NCBI GenBank assembly: GCA_031279895.1
Contig: JAITHR010000074.1
Location: 1 to 5,345 of the forward strand
Source of the DNA: Spirochaetaceae bacterium
Lineage (GTDB): Bacteria > Spirochaetota > Spirochaetia > Treponematales > Breznakiellaceae
Direction of reading: 5' to 3'
Length of the DNA stretch: 5,345 nucleotides
The notes beneath the pieces were generated by a model that had not been told where the DNA came from, ran no database searches, and worked only from the letters and a program-made list of their open reading frames with translations. Of this stretch, positions 1 to 5,297 are shown one piece after another. The position numbers were made by a program, and so were the translations under genes. How positions within the stretch are numbered: the stretch's first letter is position 1; each line of letters starts with the position of its first letter.

Positions 1-297
1 ACAGGCGGCCATGTTTGAAACCGTGGGACACGGGCCGCGCCTGGGCTGTGCAAGCCCCCTAAACGGACATGGTGTTGCACCATTCGGAGGCAACAGGCGG
101 CCTTGCCGGAACCGTGGGACACGGGCCGCGCCTGGGCTGTGCCAGCCCGCTCACCGGACATGGTGTTGCACCATTCGGAAACAACAAGCGGCCATGTTTG
201 AAACCGTGGGACACGGGCCGCGCCTGGGCTGTGCAAGCCCCCTAAACGGACATGGTGTTGCACCATTCGGAGGCAACAGGCGGCCTTGTTTGAAACC
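1..297. repeat. Tandem array of a 92-base structured repeat (3 units plus partial fourth)
   Basis: Units lie at 1-92, 93-183 and 184-275, and a 22-base partial copy at 276-297 runs into the leader of the next gene. Units 1 and 3 differ at one base; unit 2 differs from unit 1 at about eleven positions including one deletion. Each unit can form three hairpins. In unit 1 these are CCGTG-GGA-CACGG at 21-33, GGGCT-GTGCA-AGCCC at 43-57 and ATGGTG-TTG-CACCAT at 69-83. The same hairpins sit at 112-124, 134-148 and 160-174 in unit 2, and at 204-216, 226-240 and 252-266 in unit 3. The array probably extends past the left edge. There are no unique spacers, so it is not a CRISPR array. I cannot name the family; it behaves like a REP/BIME-type intergenic element. 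Confidence 0.93.
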
Positions 298-323
298 GGC
301 GGAGGCGGCGGAGACGGCGGGGA

Positions 324-330
324 GAGGAGA
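324..330 (+). promoter_or_regulatory. Shine-Dalgarno of the dCMP deaminase gene
   Basis: GAGGAGA contains AGGAG at 325-329, six bases before the ATG at 336. This supports that ATG over the in-frame ATG at 345. The site lies just past the last partial repeat copy, in a GGCGGA-rich stretch. I see no -10/-35 promoter between the repeats and the gene, so the promoter is either within the repeats or left of the window. Confidence 0.75.
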
Positions 331-335
331 AAGCC

Positions 336-821
336 ATGACCGTGATGCGCCGTCCCAGTTGGGACGAATACTTTATGGAAGTCTGCGACGCCATAGCCAA
401 ACGCGCCACCTGCGACCGAGGTCGCTCAGGATGCGTCATTGCAAAGGATAACCAGCTTTTAGTAACCGGCTATGTGGGTGCGCCCGCGGGCCTGCCCCAT
501 TGCGACGAGGTTGGACACCACCTTAAAAAAACGCTCCACGAAGACGGAAGCGTTACCACCCATTGCGTCAGAACCGTACACGCGGAACAAAACGCCATCT
601 GCCAGGCCGCCAAACGGGGCATCGCCATCGCCGGCGCCACCCTGTACTGCAAGATGACCCCGTGCAGAACCTGCGCCATGCTCATTATTAACTGCGGCAT
701 TATACGGGTGGTGTGCCAGCGGCGCTACCATGACCCGACGGACTCAGAGGCACTGTTTCAAAAAGCCGGCGTTGCTCTGGAATACATCTCACGCGAAACC
801 GAGCGCTACGAAAAACAATAA
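336..821 (+). CDS. dCMP deaminase family protein (deoxycytidylate deaminase, ComEB-like)
   Basis: A 161-residue cytosolic zinc enzyme expected to deaminate dCMP to dUMP, the substrate of thymidylate synthase. The zinc and catalytic motifs are intact: H82-A-E84 (in VHAEQNAICQAA) supplies a ligand and the proton-shuttling Glu, and PCRTC gives C110 and C113. The N-terminal region has WDEYFMEVCDAIAKRATC and a GYVGAP loop at residues 45-50. In many family members that loop reads GYNG; from memory a GYVGAP subfamily with the following PHCDEVGH segment exists, so I do not treat it as a defect. C56 and H76/C77 could form a second metal site. Length is normal for the family. A tRNA or free cytidine deaminase is less likely given ComEB-like colinearity along the whole length. 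The gene stands alone on the plus strand, is convergent with the next gene, and is flanked by inverted copies of the 92-base repeat. Confidence 0.9.
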   Translation: MTVMRRPSWDEYFMEVCDAIAKRATCDRGRSGCVIAKDNQLLVTGYVGAPAGLPHCDEVGHHLKKTLHEDGSVTTHCVRTVHAEQNAICQAAKRGIAIAGATLYCKMTPCRTCAMLIINCGIIRVVCQRRYHDPTDSEALFQKAGVALEYISRETERYEKQ

Positions 822-837
822 CCCGCCGGCGGCGGGT
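821..837. other. GC-rich hairpin directly after the dCMP deaminase stop
   Basis: ACCCGCC-GGC-GGCGGGT is a perfect 7-base-pair stem with a three-base loop, starting on the last base of the TAA stop. No T-run follows on either strand, so it is not a classical intrinsic terminator. It could still stabilise the mRNA 3' end or help termination between the two convergent genes. Confidence 0.7.
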
Positions 838-845
838 GGCACAGC

Positions 846-948
846 ATGGCCGCGTGTTGTTTGATAATGGTGCAACACCGTGTCCGTTTACTTCGCTGGT
901 TGCTGTTAAGGCGCGGCTACGCTCTCGCGCCGTCTCCGACGGCTTCAC
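846..948 (-). repeat. Diverged inverted copy of the 92-base repeat
   Basis: Read on the minus strand, this region follows the left array. The best-matching part is 846-890, where TGGTGCAACACC, TGTCCGTTTA and GGCCGC match the reverse complement of the units. A shared AGGCGCGGC follows at nearly the same spacing, then CCGTCTCCGACGGCTTCA against CCGTGTCCCACGGTTTCA in the array. About 12 extra bases (TACGCTCTCGCG) separate these last two blocks. The 867-881 hairpin is kept with one G-T pair. The central GGGCT/AGCCC hairpin is lost. Confidence 0.8.
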
Positions 949-961
949 AGCCTCCGGCTGT
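927..961. repeat. Two adjacent 6-bp hairpins with TCC loops
   Basis: GCCGTC-TCC-GACGGC at 929-943 and ACAGCC-TCC-GGCTGT at 947-961 stand side by side, separated by three bases. On the minus strand both loops read GGA, as in the left array hairpin CCGTG-GGA-CACGG. The first is the end of the inverted repeat copy; the second has a different stem but the same geometry. An overlapping alternative stem GGCGCG (910-915) with CGCGCC (926-931) is also possible. Confidence 0.7.
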
Positions 962-1062
962 TCTAAACAGCTTCCCGCCACGCGCCCCAAACAACGACTG
1001 TCCGCTTACCACGCCCCGCCTCTAGGCGGACTTTGCCTGCTTTGAGCCGCTTCGCATGACGT
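962..1062. other. Rest of the convergent intergenic gap, with one small hairpin
   Basis: No gene is visible here. CCGCC-TCTA-GGCGG at 1016-1029 can form a 5-base-pair stem followed on the plus strand by only a short ACTTT. Neither strand shows a hairpin plus a real U-tract, so how transcription from the two convergent genes ends is not clear from sequence. Confidence 0.5.
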
Positions 1063-1090
1063 TTATGAAACCGTCGGAGACGGGGCGGAG
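1061..1090 (+). repeat. Short forward copy of the repeat overlapping a gene end
   Basis: GTTTATGAAACCGTCGGAG and the following ACGGGGCGG align with GTTTGAAACCGTGGGACACGGGCCG of the left array. The segment contains CCGTC-GGA-GACGG at 1071-1083. It also matches, inverted, 927-948 at 19 of 22 positions. The minus-strand gene that ends at 1063 uses this segment for its last codons and its TAA stop. Confidence 0.65.
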
Positions 1091-2061
1091 CGATCAAGGG
1101 CCACCAGGTATTTGAGGTACAGCTCCTCCAGGGTACGCTTTGGACCGGGGAGGAAAAGCCGGCGCCGGAAAAGCGCCGCGTCCTGACGCTCGATATAAAA
1201 ATCATAGATGGCCCTGGGGTCAGCGCTCTTAAAGGTCCCGTAGGCATGACGGTTCCCCACATAGGAGCGCACCTCGTCCCGCCCCACCGCGCTGAGGCCG
1301 AAGCGTACCAGCCACGAGCGCACCGCTTGTATCTCCTCGTAAGAAAGCCCGAAGAGAAACTCCTCCAAAGCCCAGCAGGTCTCGTTATAGCCGGACTGGG
1401 AGAGCAGAAAACCGGGCCAATACTCCTCCATGTCCATCGAGAAACGGATAAGCTCGCTCGACCCCTCCATGGTGCCGAAACTCGGCGGCGCCTCGTCCCG
1501 CGCCCGCCAGAGCGCCTCCATCGCGGGAAGGTGGCTCACCGCGCACGGCTCCTTGCCCGTGTCCCACAGGCCGAGGAGGTCCTGCGCGATGTCCGTTTTG
1601 CTTTCCTTTGAAAACGCCGGGTCCTCAAGGCAGGCGAAATACACGTCCTCGACCATAAGCGTACAGATAATCGAAAGGAGGGTCTGACGTATCGGGTAAT
1701 AAAACCGCTCCGTATCCCGCGATACATGGGAGAGCAGGGAGAAGGCGTGGAACTTGGCCACCAGAAAACCGCGCATAGCCACAACCCGCGTCGGAATATG
1801 AAAGAGGTGGGAGGGAGAGGCGAAGCCCGCGAGGGATTTTATCAGGCTGTCCTCGTCCCGCAGGTTCTCCGAGGCGCGTACCGAAGGAAAACGGGCGATA
1901 GCCTCCCCCAGACCGCGAAGGCAGCGGAACCGCTCTTGTACCGTCTTGTTTTCTTCGGGACAGGCGCCGGCAAGGTAGGACTCTATCTCCTCAAGCAGCC
2001 GCGCTTCATGTTCTTTCAGGATAGGCATGGGTGAAATATTTTCTGACGCGGAAAGGCACAT
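1063..2061 (-). CDS. Protein of unknown function, probably soluble and helical
   Basis: I do not recognise this protein. From the ATG at 2061 it has 332 residues. It is rich in charged and aromatic residues, with no signal peptide, no cysteine cluster and no nucleotide-binding motif that I can see. The most hydrophobic stretch, around TLLSIICTLMVEDVYFAC, is interrupted by acidic residues and is not a convincing membrane helix. Predicted mostly helical by eye. I chose the ATG at 2061 because GGATAGG lies nine bases upstream; a TTG at 2097 (344 residues), ATG at 2082 or ATG at 2028 are alternatives. The last residues, SAPSPTVS, are encoded by a fragment of the intergenic repeat. It lies about 114 bases downstream of rpoN on the same strand, so co-transcription is possible, but a functional link to sigma-54 is only a guess. 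Confidence 0.72.
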   Translation of the reverse strand: MCLSASENISPMPILKEHEARLLEEIESYLAGACPEENKTVQERFRCLRGLGEAIARFPSVRASENLRDEDSLIKSLAGFASPSHLFHIPTRVVAMRGFLVAKFHAFSLLSHVSRDTERFYYPIRQTLLSIICTLMVEDVYFACLEDPAFSKESKTDIAQDLLGLWDTGKEPCAVSHLPAMEALWRARDEAPPSFGTMEGSSELIRFSMDMEEYWPGFLLSQSGYNETCWALEEFLFGLSYEEIQAVRSWLVRFGLSAVGRDEVRSYVGNRHAYGTFKSADPRAIYDFYIERQDAALFRRRLFLPGPKRTLEELYLKYLVALDRSAPSPTVS

Positions 2062-2098
2062 ACCTTTAAGCCTATCCCGCATATAGCTATAAATCAAG

Positions 2099-2150
2099 TT
2101 TTTTCTTTTTTCTCTTTATTTCTCTCTATTTCTCTTTATTCTCTTTGTAT
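2099..2150. repeat. Homopyrimidine/homopurine tract with 10-base tandem repeats
   Basis: On the plus strand TCTCTTTATT (2111-2120), TCTCTCTATT (2121-2130) and TCTCTTTATT (2131-2140) repeat head to tail. A shifted relative, TCTCTTTGTA, follows at 2140-2149, and a T/C-only run (2099-2110) precedes them. The minus-strand mRNA would be an A/G-rich leader just before the unknown gene. The tract is strikingly AT-rich against its GC-rich surroundings. Confidence 0.85.
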
Positions 2151-2154
2151 TCCC

Positions 2155-2166
2155 GCGCTTCCGCGC
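2155..2166 (-). other. Small hairpin with GGAA tetraloop after rpoN
   Basis: On the minus strand GCGC-GGAA-GCGC forms a 4-base-pair stem capped by a GNRA-type loop, nine bases after the rpoN TAG stop. No U-tract follows (the next bases are GGGAATAC), so it is not an intrinsic terminator. It sits between rpoN and the purine tract. Confidence 0.4.
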
Positions 2167-2175
2167 CCTTATAGC

Positions 2176-3609
2176 CTACTCTAAGGCGGGCGCGTCCGGC
2201 GCGTCGGCGAGGGCCTCGGCGCCCCCGGGCCTGCGGCGGGTGAAAGAAGAGCCCAGTTCCAGCTCGGCGCGGTACTTGGCCACGGTCCGCCTTGCCAGGG
2301 GGATGCCCTGTTCCGCAAGGATGCGGGCGATTTCCTGATCCGAAAAGCGCCGGCTCTCCCGAGAGATAATGTCTTTGATTATCTCCTTGACCCCTTCCTT
2401 GGAGTAAGGGGAGCCTTGGGACCCGGAGCCGCTTATGGAATTGGTAAAGAAATAGCGTATCTCGAAGATACCCCAGCGGGTCTGCATATATTTCCCGTGG
2501 GAGGCTCTGGAAACGGTGGTCTCGTGGACACCGATCTCCGAGGCGATGTCCCGCAGCGTAAGGGGCGCGAGGTAACGGGGGCCTTTCTCGAAGAACCGCT
2601 TTTGGAAGAGCAGGATGGCTCTCGAAACCCGCAGGAGCGTATGGTTGCGCTGGTTTATGGACTGGATGAACCAGCGGGCTTCCCTGATGTTCTCCCTGGC
2701 GAAATCCCGCGCCTGCCGGTCTTCGGGACTGCCGGATCCGCGGGAGGATACCTGCATAAAAAAAGGATGGATACCCAGCACCGGAATATCCTCGTTGTTA
2801 AGGCGGATGACAAAGCCCCCCTCTTTTTCCAGTATCTGCACGTCCGGCGCGACGTAGCGGGTATCCCCGGCATAAAAGCGCCTTCCGGGAAACGGGGAGA
2901 GGGTTTGTATGCGCCTAAGGAGACGCTCTGCCTCAGGCGCGGAACAGCGGAGTTTTTTCCCTACCAGATCGAACTTCCCCCGCTCAAGCTCCGCAAGGTA
3001 GGGGATGGCCCGTGCGAGGTCCCGGTCGCTTTCTCCGCGGATTTCTATCTGCGCGAGAAGGGACTCTCGGTAGTCCGCGGTGCAGGTCCCGGTCGGATCG
3101 AGCCTCCGCACGATATTCATGGCCCGCTCTATCCGCGCCGCCGGCTCCCCTTTGAGAAGCAGTGCCACAGGCTCCTTATGAAACCCGTCGCCGTCCAGGT
3201 TCTGGATAAGAAGCTCCCCTATGCGGCGGATGTCCCCGTCAACAGGCTCAAGGCGGAACTGCCGGAGGAGGTGTTCCTGAAGCGTTTCGGCGCGGGCGAG
3301 CGCCCCCTCGATAAAGCTCCGGTGGGTACGGGACGCCTCCTCGCCTCCGGTGCGGACGAATCCGGGGTCAGAGGCCGCCTCGAAGTACTCCTCCCCCTCC
3401 TTAGGCGGCGCGGCGGCGTCCAGGGACACGGCGCCACCGGGCTCCTTAAGCACTTCCAGAGCCGGATTACGCGCAAGCTCCTCCCCTATCTTTTCGCGGA
3501 GATCCATAAGCGGAAGCTCCATAAGGCGCAGGGACTGATAGAGCTGGGGACTCAGTTTGAACCGTTGTTCCTGGACGTGGACAGGGGTGAGGGAAGTTTG
3601 TATCTGCAC
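2176..3609 (-). CDS. rpoN: RNA polymerase sigma-54 factor
   Basis: The 477-residue product is the alternative sigma factor that binds core RNA polymerase and recognises -24/-12 promoters, opened only with ATP-driven enhancer-binding activators. The N-terminal activator-contact region is at residues 14-55 (FKLSPQLYQSLRLMELPL). An acidic linker follows to about 100, then the core-binding domain at about 100-290 with QNLDGDGF (136-143) and LDPTGTCTADYRESLLAQ (170-187). The DNA-binding part has the helix-turn-helix LTLRDIASEIGVHETTVSR (350-368) with KYMQTRWGIFEIRYFF. The diagnostic RpoN box ARRTVAKYR is at 439-447. A tail of about 30 residues rich in Ala, Pro and Asp ends the protein. Length matches typical full-length RpoN and all regions are present. 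It starts at GTG with a strong AAGGAG. It follows gltX by 93 bases on the same strand. No enhancer-binding protein gene lies in the window. Confidence 0.97.
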   Translation of the reverse strand: MQIQTSLTPVHVQEQRFKLSPQLYQSLRLMELPLMDLREKIGEELARNPALEVLKEPGGAVSLDAAAPPKEGEEYFEAASDPGFVRTGGEEASRTHRSFIEGALARAETLQEHLLRQFRLEPVDGDIRRIGELLIQNLDGDGFHKEPVALLLKGEPAARIERAMNIVRRLDPTGTCTADYRESLLAQIEIRGESDRDLARAIPYLAELERGKFDLVGKKLRCSAPEAERLLRRIQTLSPFPGRRFYAGDTRYVAPDVQILEKEGGFVIRLNNEDIPVLGIHPFFMQVSSRGSGSPEDRQARDFARENIREARWFIQSINQRNHTLLRVSRAILLFQKRFFEKGPRYLAPLTLRDIASEIGVHETTVSRASHGKYMQTRWGIFEIRYFFTNSISGSGSQGSPYSKEGVKEIIKDIISRESRRFSDQEIARILAEQGIPLARRTVAKYRAELELGSSFTRRRPGGAEALADAPDAPALE

Positions 3610-3617
3610 CGGTATCG

Positions 3618-3623
3618 CTCCTT
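3618..3623 (-). promoter_or_regulatory. Shine-Dalgarno that fixes the GTG start of rpoN
   Basis: On the minus strand AAGGAG lies eight bases before the GTG at 3609-3607. There is no ATG in frame at a better position, so the GTG start is well supported. Confidence 0.8.
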
Positions 3624-3641
3624 TTCAAGTTCAAGGCCGCT

Positions 3642-3654
3642 CCCCGTGCCGGGG
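3642..3654. other. Hairpin in the gltX-rpoN gap
   Basis: CCCCG-TGC-CGGGG (plus strand) is a perfect 5-base-pair stem with a three-base loop, midway in the 93-base gap. On the minus strand no U-tract follows, so it is unlikely to terminate gltX transcription. It could affect processing or read-through into rpoN. Geometry resembles the three-base-loop hairpins elsewhere in the window but the loop is different. Confidence 0.4.
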
Positions 3655-3702
3655 TCTTTCGGACATACCGGAACGGGAAGCGCGTTTCATCGTATCATCC
3701 CA

Positions 3703-5190
3703 TCACGGGGAAGAGGGGCCGCAGGAGGATCGGAGTTTCTCCAAAGCCCGGTCAACTCTGGCAAGGGCGCGATCGGGCCCCAGTACGCGGACGCTGCCGA
3801 AGAGCGGCGGGCTTACCCGCGAGCCGGTAAGCGCCACGCGCAGGGGCATCATAAGGTCCCCCAGTTTTGCCCCGACCCTTTCCGCGCCGGTTTTGACGAG
3901 CGCCTCGCATTCCGCGTCGCTTAAAACCGCCAGTTCGGGAACAAAGGCGCGACCGGCTTCGAGCAGCGCGATTGTCCGGTCAAGATCCGCCTTTTTGGGA
4001 ATGAACTCGCCGGCCTCCGGCACCCCGGGCTCCGCGAAAAGGTAGCGCAGTTTGTCCGGTATTTCCCCCAGAAACGACGCCCGCTCCCTTATAAGGGGCA
4101 TGGCCCCGAGGAAACCGGCCCTTTGCGACTCCGAGGGCGCCGCGCCTTCCGCGCCGAAAAGTCCCTGCTCCACGGCGTAGGGCATGGCCAGAGCCGCAAG
4201 CTCCGCGTCCGATTTCCCGCGTAGGTAATGCCCGTTGTACCACGCAAGCTTTTTGTAGTCAAAGACCGCCGGCGCCTTGTTGAGCCTGTCGAGACTGAAG
4301 CGCTCCGCCAGTTCCGCAAGCGTATAAAACGCCTTGCCCTCCTCGTAGGAACATCCCAGAAGCGCCACGTAATTGAGCAGCGCCTCTGGAAGACAGCCCA
4401 GCCTTCGGAACTCGTCCACGCTCGTGGCCCCGTGCCGCTTACTCAGTTTCTTCCCGTCCGGGCCCATTACCATCGGAAGATGGCAGAACTCAGGCGGTTC
4501 CCAGCCGAAAGCGCGGTACAGGATCGCGTGGAGCGGGGTTGACGCGAGCCATTCCTGGGCGCGAAGCACGTGCGTAATCCCCATAAAGTGGTCGTCCACC
4601 ACGTTCGCCAGGTGGTAGGTGGGGAACCGGTCGGACTTGAGAAGCACCGGATCCGGGTTTATATCCTCGTTTTTCCACGCGATAGTTCCCAGAAGCCGGT
4701 CCGAGAACACGGTGGTCTCGCCCAAGGGTATTTTAAGGCGCAGCACCGGAACCTCCCCGCGCCCCTTCCGCTCGGCGCGCTCCGCTTCGGTCATGGTCCG
4801 GCAGCGCCGGTCATACCCGCTCTCCGCGCCCCGGGCCTCACGGAGTTCCGCAAGACGGCCGGTGGAACAGAAGCACTCGTAGGCGTTTCCCGAATCGTGA
4901 AGCCTTCGGGCGTGTGTTTCGTACAGCCCAAGACGCTCTGACTGGACGTAAGGCGCCGACGGCCCCCCAATATCCGGCCCCTCGTCCCACCGTATCCCAA
5001 GCCACTCGAAGGTATCGTAAAGGTTCTCCACAAACCGCCGGTCAAAGCGGGCGCGGTCCGTGTCCTCAAGGCGCAGAACAAAGGTTCCCCCGCGGGATAC
5101 GGCGAAAAGGTAGTTGAAAAGCGCGGTTCTCATCCCGCCTATGTGTTGCAGTCCCGTAGGCGACGGCGCGTAGCGGTCTTTTATTTTCAT
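3703..5190 (-). CDS. gltX: Glutamyl-tRNA synthetase
   Basis: Cytoplasmic class I aminoacyl-tRNA synthetase that attaches glutamate to tRNA(Glu), and in some bacteria also to tRNA(Gln) before amidation. From the ATG at 5190 it has 495 residues. The N-terminus reads YAPSPTGLQHIGGMRTALF, the HIGH-type signature (residues 7-25). It continues with RLEDTD (40-45), a probable zinc loop with C106-x-C108 and Y126-x3-C130, FPTYHLANVVDDHFMGITHV (189-208) and the KMSKS-type KKLSKRHGA (247-255). The C-terminal half carries the helical anticodon-binding domain, with MPLRVALTGSRVSPPL near the end. Length is normal. I prefer the ATG at 5190 to the one at 5211 because the motif then begins about where other bacterial GluRS begin, and a -10-like box overlaps the upstream leader. 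Neither start has a strong Shine-Dalgarno. A transposon end lies about 40 bases upstream. Confidence 0.97.
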   Translation of the reverse strand: MKIKDRYAPSPTGLQHIGGMRTALFNYLFAVSRGGTFVLRLEDTDRARFDRRFVENLYDTFEWLGIRWDEGPDIGGPSAPYVQSERLGLYETHARRLHDSGNAYECFCSTGRLAELREARGAESGYDRRCRTMTEAERAERKGRGEVPVLRLKIPLGETTVFSDRLLGTIAWKNEDINPDPVLLKSDRFPTYHLANVVDDHFMGITHVLRAQEWLASTPLHAILYRAFGWEPPEFCHLPMVMGPDGKKLSKRHGATSVDEFRRLGCLPEALLNYVALLGCSYEEGKAFYTLAELAERFSLDRLNKAPAVFDYKKLAWYNGHYLRGKSDAELAALAMPYAVEQGLFGAEGAAPSESQRAGFLGAMPLIRERASFLGEIPDKLRYLFAEPGVPEAGEFIPKKADLDRTIALLEAGRAFVPELAVLSDAECEALVKTGAERVGAKLGDLMMPLRVALTGSRVSPPLFGSVRVLGPDRALARVDRALEKLRSSCGPSSP

Positions 5191-5214
5191 TTTTCTAAGT
5201 CCCGTTTCCATCAG

Positions 5215-5220
5215 TGTATA
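5215..5220 (-). promoter_or_regulatory. Possible -10 box for gltX
   Basis: TATACA on the minus strand would start RNA near 5208, just inside the upstream ATG, which favours translation from 5190. There is no good -35 at 16-18 bases upstream; that spot is occupied by the transposon terminal hairpin. Weak evidence only. Confidence 0.25.
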
Positions 5221-5228
5221 CGAAAAGT

Positions 5229-5297
5229 GTCAGCTACCCCATGCCTAAAGGCAGGGGCTTGAGGCTTGGGTCTCTTTCGAGGCTTGCTCCTCAAGAT
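5229..5297 (-). ncRNA. Possible omega-RNA scaffold overlapping the tnpB 3' end
   Basis: TnpB nucleases use an RNA made from the 3' end of their own gene plus the transposon end, with the flanking sequence as guide. Here two nested structures are seen on the minus strand: the 7-base-pair CTTGAGG/CCTCAAG stem and the terminal CCCCTGCC hairpin. The direct repeat CAAGCCTC occurs twice between and within them. If the scaffold ends at 5229, the guide would be about 5228-5209, covering the gltX -10-like box and upstream ATG. Existence as a transcript is inference. Confidence 0.35.

Noticed and set aside
1..297. CRISPR array
   Set aside because: Units are adjacent 92-base copies with no variable unique spacers of constant length and no cas gene nearby.
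11..451. Plus-strand open frame of 146 codons through the repeat array
   Set aside because: It is translation of the tandem repeat (the peptide NGHGVAPFGG recurs), overlaps the start of the well-supported dCMP deaminase in another frame, and has no ribosome-binding site.
336..821. GYVGAP in place of GYNG as a missing substrate-binding residue
   Set aside because: I recall other dCMP deaminase family members with the same GYVGAP...PHCDEVGH pattern, so it looks like a subfamily feature, not a defect.
821..837. Intrinsic terminator of the dCMP deaminase gene
   Set aside because: The stem is strong but no T-rich run follows on either strand, so I list it only as a hairpin.
1..961. Integron attC sites around the dCMP deaminase cassette
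   Set aside because: Treponemes can carry integrons, but I could not find paired RYYYAAC and GTTRRRY core sites in the expected arrangement, and the flanking repeats are inverted to each other rather than direct.
700..1045. Small open frames on both strands in the convergent gap
   Set aside because: They are made largely of repeat sequence (NGHGVAP-like peptides and hairpins) and lack ribosome-binding sites.
3610..3702. Independent promoter or riboswitch for rpoN
   Set aside because: TTGAAC occurs twice-like near the rpoN start but with no matching -10 box, and the single small hairpin does not resemble any riboswitch I know.
2416..3924. 502-codon open frame on the plus strand
   Set aside because: It lies antisense to rpoN and the end of gltX, both of which have full family motifs. 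Long antisense frames are common in GC-rich genes, and its translation shows no recognisable domain.
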